Shown: piece after piece, positions 47,351-56,060 of the stretch
How positions within the stretch are numbered: position 1 is the first letter of the stretch
How the letters are laid out: each line of letters starts with the position of its first letter
Assembly (NCBI RefSeq): GCF_900091315.1
Contig: NZ_FLSP01000002.1
Coordinates: 1-64,000, forward strand
Length of the DNA: 64,000 nt
Origin: Streptomyces sp. DI166
GTDB lineage: Bacteria; Actinomycetota; Actinomycetes; Streptomycetales; Streptomycetaceae
Reading direction: 5' to 3'
Position numbers and translations under genes: made by a program
Notes under the pieces: generated by a model
Databases searched by the model: none
Seen by the model: the letters and a program-made list of their open reading frames with translations, nothing else
Told to the model about the DNA's origin: nothing

Positions 47351-48541
47351 ATGACCCTGCTCAGCCGCACTCTCCTGGTCGGCGCGGTCCTGCTCACCCC
47401 GCTGGTCCCGGCCGGTCCCGCCGTCGCGGACACCGAGTGCACCACCTCCGTCCCCTACGTCTCCGGCCAGGGCGGCTACGCCTCCTACCGCATCCCGGCG
47501 ACCGTCGTCACGCCCGTCGGCACGCTGCTGGCCTTCGCCGAGGGCCGCCGGGACGGCGCGGCCGACAGCGGGAACATCGACGTCGTGCTGCGCCGCTCGA
47601 CCGACGGCGGCTGCACCTGGGGCATGCAGACCGTGGTGGCTTCGGGGGACGGCGACACGCGGGGCAATCCGGCGCCGGTGGTGGACCCGCTGACCGGCAC
47701 GGTCGTGCTGGTCACCTCGTACAACGGCGGCACGGTGACCGAGGGGCGGATCATGCGGGGCGAGGTGACGGCCGGGCAGAGCCGTCGGGTGTTCGTCCAG
47801 CGGAGCCGGGACGACGGGGAGAGCTTCGGCCCGCCCGAGGAGATCACCGAGCAGGTCAAGCGGCCCGACTGGCGCTGGTACGCCACCGGCCCCGGGCACG
47901 CCGTGGCCCTCCGCCACGGCCCGCACGCCGGGCGCCTGGTGATCCCCGCGAACCACTCGGTGGCCCCGCCGCCCGGCTCCGCCGACTCCGGCCAGGAGCC
48001 CAAGTACTACGGCGGCCACGCGATCTACAGCGACGACGGCGGCACCACCTGGCACATCGGTTTCGTGGCCGGCGACTACGACGGACGGCTCAACGCCAAC
48101 GAGACCACGGCCGCCGAACTGCCCGACGGCCGCCTCTACTTCAACTCCCGCGACCAGCACGGCAGCAGCCTCGGCAACCGCCTCGACGCCCGGTCCGACG
48201 ACGGCGCCGCGTCGCTGGCCCGGCCCTACGCCGTCCAGCCCGCGCTCGACGAGGTGCCGGTGGTGCAGGGCAGCGTCCTGCAACTCGCCGGGGACGGGGC
48301 GCCGCTGCTGTTCTCCGGCCCGTCCGTGCCCACGGCCCGGCAGTCCATGGCGGTGTGGCGCAGCACCGACGGCGGGGCGGGCTTCACCAAGGTGCTCACG
48401 CTCTCCGAGCGCCGGGCCGCCTACTCCGACCTGGTGCAGATCGACGCGGACACGGTCGGTGTGCTGTTCGAGACGGGGCTGAAGGGGCCGTACGAGTCGA
48501 TCGAGTTCCGCAGGCTGCCGGTGGCGGAGCTGCTTCCTTAG
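47351..48541 (+). CDS. Secreted exo-alpha-sialidase (GH33)
   Basis: The 396-residue enzyme releases terminal sialic acids outside the cell. It has a signal peptide (MTLLSRTLLVGAVLLTPLVPAGPAVAD), the YRIP motif with the first catalytic Arg of the arginine triad, and four Asp boxes (STDGGCTW, SRDDGESF, SDDGGTTW, STDGGAGF) of the six-bladed propeller. The ATG at 47351 follows AGGGAGC and is better than an in-frame start at 47309 in the preceding gene's end. It is convergent with the transporter/lyase operon, from which a hairpin separates it. Confidence 0.9.
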   Translation: MTLLSRTLLVGAVLLTPLVPAGPAVADTECTTSVPYVSGQGGYASYRIPATVVTPVGTLLAFAEGRRDGAADSGNIDVVLRRSTDGGCTWGMQTVVASGDGDTRGNPAPVVDPLTGTVVLVTSYNGGTVTEGRIMRGEVTAGQSRRVFVQRSRDDGESFGPPEEITEQVKRPDWRWYATGPGHAVALRHGPHAGRLVIPANHSVAPPPGSADSGQEPKYYGGHAIYSDDGGTTWHIGFVAGDYDGRLNANETTAAELPDGRLYFNSRDQHGSSLGNRLDARSDDGAASLARPYAVQPALDEVPVVQGSVLQLAGDGAPLLFSGPSVPTARQSMAVWRSTDGGAGFTKVLTLSERRAAYSDLVQIDADTVGVLFETGLKGPYESIEFRRLPVAELLP

Positions 48542-48544
48542 AGT

Positions 48545-48575
48545 GGCGGGGCCGCTTGCTCAGAGCAGCCCCGCC
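48545..48575. terminator. Convergent stem-loop
   Basis: GGCGGGGC (48545-48552) pairs with GCCCCGCC (48568-48575), between the sialidase gene and the lyase gene and overlapping the latter's last codons. Confidence 0.6.
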
Positions 48576-49486
48576 GTCGCCAGGAACTTGCCCACCCGCG
48601 CCACCTCGTCCGGCGTGAGCGGCACCTGCGGGTGGGCCGTCGCCGGGCAGTCGATGACGCCGCGCAGATGCAGGGCCGCCTTGAAGGCGCCGAGCGCCGA
48701 CGAACTGCCGCCCATCCGGGCCGGGTCACCGGCCCGGACCATGCCGTACAGGGCGCACAGCCGCTCCTGTTCGGCACGGGCCCGGTGCCGGTCACCGGCG
48801 CGGCAGAGGCGGTCCAGGCGTACGTAGCCGTGCGGGTCGACGTTGGCCAGTCCCGGCACCGCCCCGTCCGCGCCCAGCTCCAGGGCCGCGTCCACGAACA
48901 GCTCCGAGCCGGTGAGCACGCTGAAGCCGGAGATGTCGGAGCGGTCGCGGACGCCGGTGACCACCTCGCGGAAGCCCGCCAGATCGCCGCTGGAGTCCTT
49001 CAGCCCGGCCAGCACGCCCTCCGCGGCCAGCTTCAGGACCAGGTCGGAGGGGAGCTTGGTGTGCACGGCGGCCGGGATGTCGTAGGCGATCACGGGGACC
49101 GGGCTGCCCGCGGCGATCAGCCGGAAGTGGCGGGCGAGTTCGGCCGGATGGGTGGCCGCGTAGAAGGGGGCGGTGGCCACCACGGCGTCCGCGCCTGCCG
49201 CCGCGGCCCGTGACACCTGGTCCAGCACCCGGGGCGTGGTCATGTCGATGACCCCGGCCAGCACCGGCAGCCGGCCGCCCACGTGCAGGGCCACCGTCTC
49301 CACGACCAGGCGCCGCTGCCGGTCCGTCAGGAAGGCGGCCTCGGAGGTCGACCCGAGCACGAACAGGCCCGCCACCCCGCCGTCGATCAGATGGTCGACC
49401 AGCCTGAGCAGCGAGTGGACGTCGATCTCGCGGTCCGGTGTCAGAGGGGTGCACACGGGAGGGACGACACCGGTGAGCGGATTCAT
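48560..49486 (-). CDS. DHDPS/N-acetylneuraminate lyase family aldolase
   Basis: The 308-residue class I aldolase has the Tyr of IAYDIPAAVH and the Schiff-base Lys of AGLKDSSGDLAGF. The loop LGSTSEAAF stands where lyases and DapA have GSTGE. The family includes N-acetylneuraminate lyase, DapA and several sugar-acid aldolases. Its position at the end of a Dpp-type importer operon, opposite a secreted sialidase, makes sialic-acid cleavage to N-acetylmannosamine and pyruvate the best guess. The ATG overlaps the ABC ATPase stop by four bases. Confidence 0.8.
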   Translation of the reverse strand: MNPLTGVVPPVCTPLTPDREIDVHSLLRLVDHLIDGGVAGLFVLGSTSEAAFLTDRQRRLVVETVALHVGGRLPVLAGVIDMTTPRVLDQVSRAAAAGADAVVATAPFYAATHPAELARHFRLIAAGSPVPVIAYDIPAAVHTKLPSDLVLKLAAEGVLAGLKDSSGDLAGFREVVTGVRDRSDISGFSVLTGSELFVDAALELGADGAVPGLANVDPHGYVRLDRLCRAGDRHRARAEQERLCALYGMVRAGDPARMGGSSSALGAFKAALHLRGVIDCPATAHPQVPLTPDEVARVGKFLATAGLL

Positions 49487-50496
49487 GAGGGCTCCCTTGC
49501 GGACTGTGCCAGGTCGGGGGTCGACCGGTCCTCGTCGACAGGATGGTGGCAGCGGTACCGGTGCCCCGGCGTGGACGCGTCGGCGAGTTCCGGCACCTGC
49601 CGCGCACACAGCTCTGTCGCCTTCCAGCATCGGGTCCGGAAGGGGCATCCGCTCGGCGGCCGGGTCGCCGACGGGACCGGCCCGACCAGCGGAATCGGCT
49701 CCACGGTCCGCGACAGGCCGGGCGCGGCGGAGAACAGGGCGCGGGTGTACGGATGACAGGAGCGGTCCGTCACCCGGTCGGCCGGTGTCTCCTCCACGAT
49801 CCGGCCCAGGTACATGGTGATGACCCGGTCGCTCATCCGGCGCACGGTCTGGATGTCGTGCGAGACGAAGACGAGGGCGAGGCCCAGGCGTTCCTTGAGG
49901 TCGAGCAGAAGGTTCAGGATCTGCGCGCGGACGGACACGTCCAGGGCGCTGGTCGGCTCGTCGGCCACCACCAGCGCGGGTTCGAGGGCGAGTGCGCGGG
50001 CAATGGCGACGCGTTGCCGCTGGCCTCCGGACAGCTGTCCGGGCAGGGCGTCGGCGAGCGCCGGGGGCAGCCCGACCAGCCCCATCAACTCCCGTACCCG
50101 GTCCTCCCGTTCGCGTGCCGTGCCGTGCTCGTGGACGTCGAGGGGGTCGCGCAGGACGCGCCGCACGGACAGGCGCCGGTTCAGAGCGGTGGAAGGGTCC
50201 TGGAAGATCATGCCGGTGCTGCGGCCCACGGTGGTACGCCGCTCGCCCGGGGTCATGCTCCACAGGTCACGGCCCCGGAACAGCACGGTGCCGGAGGCCG
50301 GCCGCTCCACTCCCACCAGCACCTTGGCCAGGGTCGACTTGCCGCACCCGGACTCACCGACGACGCCGACCGTCTCACCGGGGGCGACGCGGAGGTCGAC
50401 GCCGGTGAGGGCGTGGACGCGGTCGCGGGTCAGGAGGCCGCCGGTACGGGCCTTGTGGGTGACGTGGGTGTCGCACAGCTCGACGATCGTGTTCAC
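49483..50496 (-). CDS. Dpp/Opp-type ABC transporter ATPase (DppF-like)
   Basis: The 337-residue ATPase has Walker A GESGCGKSTLA, Q-loop FQDPSTALNRRLSV, signature LSGGQRQRVAIARAL, Walker B ALVVADEPTSALDVS and a switch His in FVSHD. The C-terminal oligo/dipeptide-type extension has the cysteine pattern GCPFRTRCWKATELC. It overlaps the fused permease/ATPase gene upstream and the aldolase gene downstream by four bases each, so the operon is tightly coupled. Confidence 0.93.
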   Translation of the reverse strand: MNTIVELCDTHVTHKARTGGLLTRDRVHALTGVDLRVAPGETVGVVGESGCGKSTLAKVLVGVERPASGTVLFRGRDLWSMTPGERRTTVGRSTGMIFQDPSTALNRRLSVRRVLRDPLDVHEHGTAREREDRVRELMGLVGLPPALADALPGQLSGGQRQRVAIARALALEPALVVADEPTSALDVSVRAQILNLLLDLKERLGLALVFVSHDIQTVRRMSDRVITMYLGRIVEETPADRVTDRSCHPYTRALFSAAPGLSRTVEPIPLVGPVPSATRPPSGCPFRTRCWKATELCARQVPELADASTPGHRYRCHHPVDEDRSTPDLAQSAREPS

Positions 50497-52463
50497 CGCG
50501 CCGCCTCCGTGCCGGTCAGTGCCACCGCCGGTTCGTGGCAGGCCGCCGTGTGCGCGGGGGTGCCGAGCAGGGGCGGTCGGTCGGTGCGGCAGTGGGGCGT
50601 GGTGCTGGGGCAGCGGGTGGCGAAGCGGCAGCCCGCCGGGAAGTCCGCGGGGGACGGGACCACGCCCTTGATCTGGGTCAGCCGGGCGGAGGCCGCCTCC
50701 AGGGAGAGGACGCTGCCGAGCAGGCCCCGGGTGTAGTGGTGGGCCGGTTGTTCGAGCAGGTCGGCCGTGGTGCCCGTTTCCACGACCTGGCCGCCGTACA
50801 TCACCACCACCCGGTCGGTGACCTCCGCGACCAGGGCGAGGTCGTGCGAGACGAGGATCAGAGCGAAGCCCAGTTCCTCGCGGAGACGCAGAAGCAGGGT
50901 CATGATCTGCGCCTGCACGGTGACGTCCAGGGCCGTCGTCGGTTCGTCGGCGACGATCAGCCGCGGGTCCCGGGACAGGGCCATGGCGATCAGTACGCGC
51001 TGGCGCTGGCCGCCGGAGAGTTCGTGCGGATAGCTGCGCAGGGTGCGGTCGGGGTCGAGGCCGACCAGGGCGAGCAGTTCGGCCGGGGTGCGGTGCCCGC
51101 CGCGCCGTACGAGCTGCTTCAGCTGGGCCCGTACCGTCATCGCCGGGTTCAGTGCGGACAGGGCGTCCTGGGGGACCAGCGCGATCTCGTGCCCGAGCAG
51201 CCCGCGCCGCGCCCGCATCGGCTCGGTCAGCAGGTCCCGGCCCTGGAAACGGACCCGGCCGCGCACCCGGGCCCCCTTCGGCGGCAGCCCCATCACCGTC
51301 TGCGCCGTCAGCGACTTGCCGCAGCCCGACTCGCCGACCAGCCCCAGCACCTCGCCCGGCCGCACCTCGAAGCCGATCCCGTCGACGATGTCCACGCCCC
51401 GGTGGCGGTCCGGGAAGCCGATGGCGAGGTTCTCGACGGTCAGGACCGGTTCACCGTGCGCGGGCCGAGGCCGGGCCCTCGACCGCAGACGCCGGGCGGC
51501 GTCCGCCAGCCCGGGCAGCTCGGTGACCGGCCCGCCCCCTTCGCAGCTCTCCGGCGCCTGCGGCCCCTCGGCCGCCTCCACCTCCCGCGCCGCCGGTGCC
51601 GCCCAGGCGTCGGACACGCCCTCGGCCAGGAGGTTCAGCGAGAGGACGGTGCCGAGGATCACCAGCCCCGGCAGCACCGTCGCCCACCAGCCCCCGGTCA
51701 GCACCATGTTCTTGCCGTCGGCGATGACACTGCCCCACGACGGGTCCGGCGGCCGCACCCCCGCACCGATGAAGGACAGCGACGCCTCGAACACGATCGC
51801 CTCGGCGACCTGCACCGTGCAGAACACCAGGACCGGGGCGGCACAGTTGACGGCGACGTGCCGCCACACGATGTGCGGGGTGCGGGCGCCGATCACCCGT
51901 TCCGCGGTGACGTAGTCCTCGCCGTACTGGTCGAGGACGTTGGCCCGCACCACCCGTGCCGTGGGCGGCGTGAACAGGAAGGCGATCGCGCAGATCAGCA
52001 CCGTGATCCCGCCGCCGAACACGGCGACCAGGACGGCGGCCAGGGCGATCCCGGGGAACGCCATCACCACGTCCAGACAGCGCATCAGCGCCTCGTCCAC
52101 CGCCCGCCGGGAGGTCGCCGCCACCGTCCCGACCAGCGCGCCCGCCACCAGGGCCAGCGCGGTCGCGCCCAGCCCGATCGCCAGCGACCAGCGCGCCCCG
52201 TACATCAGCCGGCCGAGGATGTCCCGGCCCAGGCTGTCCTGGCCCATCCAGTGCTCGGCGGACGGCGCCCCGGTGCCGCCGACGGCTGGTTGCTGCTCCA
52301 GCGGATCGTGCGGGGCGAGCAGCGGCGCGCACACGGCGACGAGGACCACCAGGGCGAGGAGGACGAGGGCCGCCTTCGACAGCGGCGGCAGCCGGCGCAG
52401 GCCACGCAGCCGGATGCCGGGGCGGGCGAGTGCCGCGGTGAGTTCGGCACGGTTCACGATCAT
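50493..52463 (-). CDS. Fused ABC permease-ATPase (DppC-DppD type)
   Basis: The 656-residue protein joins a DppC-like permease (about 1-290; five to six helices, the EAA loop seen in DYVTAERVIGARTPHIVWRHV) to a complete DppD-like ATPase (about 340-656; GESGCGKSLTAQ, PQDALSALNPAMTV, LSGGQRQRVLIAMAL, RLIVADEPTTALDV, LVSHDLALVAEV). The linker is Glu/Pro/Ala-rich. This fusion occurs in some peptide/opine-family importers, including, as I recall, sialic-acid SatABCD-like systems. ATG at 52463 overlaps the DppB-like stop. Confidence 0.92.
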   Translation of the reverse strand: MIVNRAELTAALARPGIRLRGLRRLPPLSKAALVLLALVVLVAVCAPLLAPHDPLEQQPAVGGTGAPSAEHWMGQDSLGRDILGRLMYGARWSLAIGLGATALALVAGALVGTVAATSRRAVDEALMRCLDVVMAFPGIALAAVLVAVFGGGITVLICAIAFLFTPPTARVVRANVLDQYGEDYVTAERVIGARTPHIVWRHVAVNCAAPVLVFCTVQVAEAIVFEASLSFIGAGVRPPDPSWGSVIADGKNMVLTGGWWATVLPGLVILGTVLSLNLLAEGVSDAWAAPAAREVEAAEGPQAPESCEGGGPVTELPGLADAARRLRSRARPRPAHGEPVLTVENLAIGFPDRHRGVDIVDGIGFEVRPGEVLGLVGESGCGKSLTAQTVMGLPPKGARVRGRVRFQGRDLLTEPMRARRGLLGHEIALVPQDALSALNPAMTVRAQLKQLVRRGGHRTPAELLALVGLDPDRTLRSYPHELSGGQRQRVLIAMALSRDPRLIVADEPTTALDVTVQAQIMTLLLRLREELGFALILVSHDLALVAEVTDRVVVMYGGQVVETGTTADLLEQPAHHYTRGLLGSVLSLEAASARLTQIKGVVPSPADFPAGCRFATRCPSTTPHCRTDRPPLLGTPAHTAACHEPAVALTGTEAAR

Positions 52464-53422
52464 GCGGCCGGGTCCCTCAGTCGTGGGTTGACCAGCAGAT
52501 ACAGGATGTCGATCACGAGGTTGACGACGACGAAGCCGAACGCGGTGGTCAGCACCACGCCCTGGACGACCGCCGGGTCGCCGTTCTTCACCGCGTCGAT
52601 CATCAGCTTGCCCATGCCGGGCAGCGAGAAGACCGTCTCGATGACGACCGCGCCGCCCAGCAGATAGCCGACCCGAAGACCGAGCACGGTCAGCGGATTG
52701 ACCAGTGCGTTCCTCAGCACGTTCCGGCCCACCACCACCCGCGGCGGCAGACCTCCGGCGATCGCGGTGCGCACGTAGTCCTTGTCCAGCTCCTCCACCA
52801 CCGAGGTGCGCACGATCCGGGTGAGCTGAGCGGCCACCGGCAGCGAGAGCGCCAGCGCGGGCAGCGTCATCGTCCACAGCCAGCCGGTGACGGAGTCCGC
52901 CGGATTGATGTAACCCCCGGACGGGAACCAGCCCAGCTCCACCGCCAGGTACTGGATCAGCAGCAGCGCCAGCCAGAACCCCGGCGCCGCCACCCCGACC
53001 AGCGAGACCACGCGGACGACCTGGTCCGGCAGCCGGTCCCGGTACACGGCCGCGACGACCCCGCCGAGCAGCGCCAGCACCACCGCGATCCCGAGCCCGA
53101 GGAAGGTGAGCTGAAGGGTCAGCGGCAGCGCGGTCAGCACCTGGTCGGCCACCTCGCCGCGGGTGAGGGCGCTGGTGCCGAGGTCGCCGTGGAGGAGATC
53201 GCCGACGAAGGCCACGTAGCGCACCGGCAGCGGGTCCAGCAGACCGTTCTCCTCGCGGAACGCCCGCAGTTGCGCGGGAGTGGGGTTGGCGCCCTGGAAG
53301 AACGCGGACGCCGGGTCGACGGCGGAGAACCGCATCACCAGGAACACGAAGAGCACGATGCCGAGGGTGAGCGGCACCAGCAGGGCGAGGCGGCGCAGCA
53401 GGATCCGTACGACAGCCGTCAT
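52460..53422 (-). CDS. Dpp/Opp-type ABC permease (DppB-like)
   Basis: The 320-residue permease has the family start RRLALLVPLTLGIVLFVFLVMR, the FREENGLLDPLPVRYVAFVGDLLHGDLGTS periplasmic region and the EAA loop DYVRTAIAGGLPPRVVVGRNVLRNAL. Six transmembrane helices are evident. It forms the channel with the permease half of the fused protein. The gene lies four bases after the binding-protein gene's stop. Confidence 0.93.
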   Translation of the reverse strand: MTAVVRILLRRLALLVPLTLGIVLFVFLVMRFSAVDPASAFFQGANPTPAQLRAFREENGLLDPLPVRYVAFVGDLLHGDLGTSALTRGEVADQVLTALPLTLQLTFLGLGIAVVLALLGGVVAAVYRDRLPDQVVRVVSLVGVAAPGFWLALLLIQYLAVELGWFPSGGYINPADSVTGWLWTMTLPALALSLPVAAQLTRIVRTSVVEELDKDYVRTAIAGGLPPRVVVGRNVLRNALVNPLTVLGLRVGYLLGGAVVIETVFSLPGMGKLMIDAVKNGDPAVVQGVVLTTAFGFVVVNLVIDILYLLVNPRLRDPAA

Positions 53423-53426
53423 ACCG

Positions 53427-55043
53427 TCAGGCCCACTTCGCCTGCAGGAGGTTGATGCCGGGGTAGGGCTGGGCCCGCATCCCGGTGAGCAGCCGGGCGT
53501 CCCAGGCCGTCATCAGCTCGTTGTGGAGGACCGGGTAGAGCACGGCCTGTTCGGCGACGACATCCACGTAGTCCTGGATCAGCGCCCTCCTGCGGTCCGG
53601 GTCCGGCTCCCGGGCCGCCCGGTCCATGTCCCGGAACAGCCGCCGCGCGACCGGGTTCCGGGCCCAACGGGTGTACCGCATCCAGAGGTTGTCGGGGCCG
53701 TAGTTGTAACGCATGATCAGGTCCGCGTCGAGGCCGAACTGGTTGGGGTTCGAGGCGGCGGCGACGACCTGGTAGTCCTGGTTCTGGTCCAGCTTGGTGA
53801 AGACGGCCGTCGTCTCCTGCGGGGAGAGCGTCGTGCGGACGCCGATCGCGTCCCAGGAGGCCTTGATCGTGGGCAGGCAGTCCACGATCCAGCTGACGTT
53901 CACCGCCATCAGGTCGACCATCAGCCCCCTGACCCCGGCCGCCCTGAGCAGGGCCCGGGCCCGGTCTGGGTCGTGGTCGTAGACGGTGCGCGCGCGGCGG
54001 TAAGCGGGGTTGGCCCGGTCGAGGAAGGAACTCGCGGGTGTGCCGTGGCCCTTGAGGGCGACCTCGATCATCTGCTCGGTGTCGATGGCGTAGTGCAGGG
54101 CCTGACGGACCCGTACGTCGTCGAAGGGCGGGTGCGCGGTGTTGAACATCAGGAACAGGTTGTTCATCCCGGCGCCGCCCGCGACCGTCAGCCCGTCGCT
54201 CTCCAACTGCCCGATATTGGCGTACGGGATGTTGTCGGCGACCTGCGCCCCGGCGCTCGCCCCGGAGATCCGGGCGACCCTCGGGGCCGCGTCCACGACG
54301 GTCAGCCAGTTCATCCTTCGGAAGGCAGGCCTGCGCGGGCCGTTGTAGCCGGGATACGCCTCGAAGACCGTGTGGGACTTCGGATGGTGCGCGGTCTGCC
54401 GGTACGGGCCGGAGCCGATCGCCCTGCCCCGGACCGCCTCCTCCCAGCCGCCGGGCCGCGCGTACACGTGCCGCGGCATGACCTTGGCCAGGGTGAGCCG
54501 GGAAAGCCCGTCCGGGAAGGGGTACTTGAGCACCAGCTCGACCTCACGGGGCCCGGTCCTGCGGACCCGCTCCAGCCAGGGCGCGAAGAACCCCCTGGCG
54601 AGTGTGTCGGTCCCGGGGTCGAGGACCCGGTCGAAGACGAACAGCACGTCGTCGGCGGTGACCGGCTCGCCGTCGTGGAAGGTGGCACCCTCGCGGAGGG
54701 TGAAGCGCCAGGTGGTGGCGGTGGGGTCGGCGGGCGGTGCGGTGGCGAGGGCCGCGTACGGGGCGCGGGAGACCGGGTCGGTGTCCAGCAGGCCTTCGTA
54801 GACGTGGTTGTTGGCGGCCATCGCGAACGCCGACGCGGTCTGCGTGGGGTCCCAGCTGCCGTCGTTGCCGTAGCCGATGACCGCGGTGAGCGTGCGGTCC
54901 GGGCCGCTCGCCTGGCCGTCGACGGCGATGGTGGACTCCGGCCCGCAGGCCGTGAGCGGTGCGGTGACCGCGGCGGCGGTGGCCAGCGCGCCGGTGCGTC
55001 GCAGGAAGGCCCGGCGGCAGGGCGCGGGGACGCGGAGAGTCAC
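53427..55043 (-). CDS. ABC substrate-binding lipoprotein (SBP family 5)
   Basis: The 538-residue extracellular solute-binding protein has a start combining a twin-arginine pattern (CRRAFLRRTGA) with a lipobox ending PLTAC, so it is probably a Tat-exported lipoprotein. The mature part is a typical DppA/OppA-like cluster C protein (WRFTLREGATFHDGEPVTADDVLFVFDR, VRQALHYAIDTEQMI, DPDRARALLRAAG). By family it would bind peptides, nickel, opines or, in SatA-like proteins, sialic acid. It is the first gene of the leftward operon. Confidence 0.92.
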   Translation of the reverse strand: MTLRVPAPCRRAFLRRTGALATAAAVTAPLTACGPESTIAVDGQASGPDRTLTAVIGYGNDGSWDPTQTASAFAMAANNHVYEGLLDTDPVSRAPYAALATAPPADPTATTWRFTLREGATFHDGEPVTADDVLFVFDRVLDPGTDTLARGFFAPWLERVRRTGPREVELVLKYPFPDGLSRLTLAKVMPRHVYARPGGWEEAVRGRAIGSGPYRQTAHHPKSHTVFEAYPGYNGPRRPAFRRMNWLTVVDAAPRVARISGASAGAQVADNIPYANIGQLESDGLTVAGGAGMNNLFLMFNTAHPPFDDVRVRQALHYAIDTEQMIEVALKGHGTPASSFLDRANPAYRRARTVYDHDPDRARALLRAAGVRGLMVDLMAVNVSWIVDCLPTIKASWDAIGVRTTLSPQETTAVFTKLDQNQDYQVVAAASNPNQFGLDADLIMRYNYGPDNLWMRYTRWARNPVARRLFRDMDRAAREPDPDRRRALIQDYVDVVAEQAVLYPVLHNELMTAWDARLLTGMRAQPYPGINLLQAKWA

Positions 55044-55136
55044 GGCGCCATTTCACCACAAAACGGACGACATTAGGGGATGGGGAAACGCCGGAGGGGG
55101 TGCCGCCCCCCGTACTGCACCCCCTCACGGCCCCTG

Positions 55137-56060
55137 TTACGGCAGGGTCTGCTGGTACGAGGAGTCCTCGTCGGAGTCGTAGACGAGCTCCCCGCCGGCG
55201 TCGTAGCCCCTGATCCGGGGAGCCATGATCACCTGGCGCTCCAGCACTCCGGAGGCCACGAACCAGCCGTGGTCCAGCACCGCCTGGCTGGTCACACCGC
55301 CGTACTCGACGGTGACCTTGGCGATCGACGGCTTGAAGGTGCCGATCACACCCCAGCGGAACGGCAGTTTCCAGTTGCCCCGGTCCAGCACGGACTGCTG
55401 GTAGAGCTTGCCGCCGTTCAGGTCCGCCAGGACCGGGGGCGCGCCCGGGTAGGTGTCCGCGCCGCCGATGTTCAGCCCCTGCGCCTCACCGTCGCGGATG
55501 TTGCAGATCATCCGGATGCCCGCCGGGTCGTCCTTCTTCACCGCGACGACGAACATGCCGTCACCGGGCGCGTTGGAGTCGCCGGTGCTCTTCATCGCGA
55601 GGATGATCCGGTAGCTGTCCGCCGGGCCGAGGTCCTGGTCCATGCCCTCGGGCCCGTGCGTGAACTGTGCGTTGTACGCGAGGCACTGGTCCACCGCCTC
55701 GGCCGCCCGCTCGAAGGTGATGCCGTCCAGGAGCTGCCCGTCGGTGGCGGGCCGTGCCGGACCGGCGGGAGGGGTCGGCCTCGGGGAGCGCGTGGCGCTC
55801 GCGGAGGGAGTGGCGCTCACCGACGGCGCGTCGGCGACACTGCTCCCTCCCGAACCGCCGCCGCTCACCGCGTACGCCCCCACGGGCAGCGCGGCCAGTG
55901 TCACCAGTACCGCCCCGGCCGCCACCACCCGGCGCCGCCGCTCCACCGCGCCGCGCCGCCGGATCTCCGGGTACGGCACGGTCGACGGCCGGATGGTGTA
56001 GGCGTCCTCGGCGAGCAGCTCGCGCACCCGCTCCTCGAAGTCCCGCTCTTCCTCGCTCAT
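55137..56060 (-). CDS. Membrane-anchored protein paired with sigma factor
   Basis: The 307-residue protein has a cytoplasmic N-terminus (MSEEERDFEERVRELLAEDAYTIRPSTVPYPEIRRRG), one transmembrane segment (VVAAGAVLVTLAALPVGAYAV), a Ser/Thr/Pro-rich linker and an extracellular domain with two cysteines (VDQCLAYN, MICNIRD). Such single-pass proteins commonly follow SigE-type ECF sigma genes in Streptomyces and are presumed regulators or effectors, but there is no zinc anti-sigma HxxxCxxC motif here. Its ATG overlaps the sigma gene's stop by four bases. Confidence 0.8.
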   Translation of the reverse strand: MSEEERDFEERVRELLAEDAYTIRPSTVPYPEIRRRGAVERRRRVVAAGAVLVTLAALPVGAYAVSGGGSGGSSVADAPSVSATPSASATRSPRPTPPAGPARPATDGQLLDGITFERAAEAVDQCLAYNAQFTHGPEGMDQDLGPADSYRIILAMKSTGDSNAPGDGMFVVAVKKDDPAGIRMICNIRDGEAQGLNIGGADTYPGAPPVLADLNGGKLYQQSVLDRGNWKLPFRWGVIGTFKPSIAKVTVEYGGVTSQAVLDHGWFVASGVLERQVIMAPRIRGYDAGGELVYDSDEDSSYQQTLP

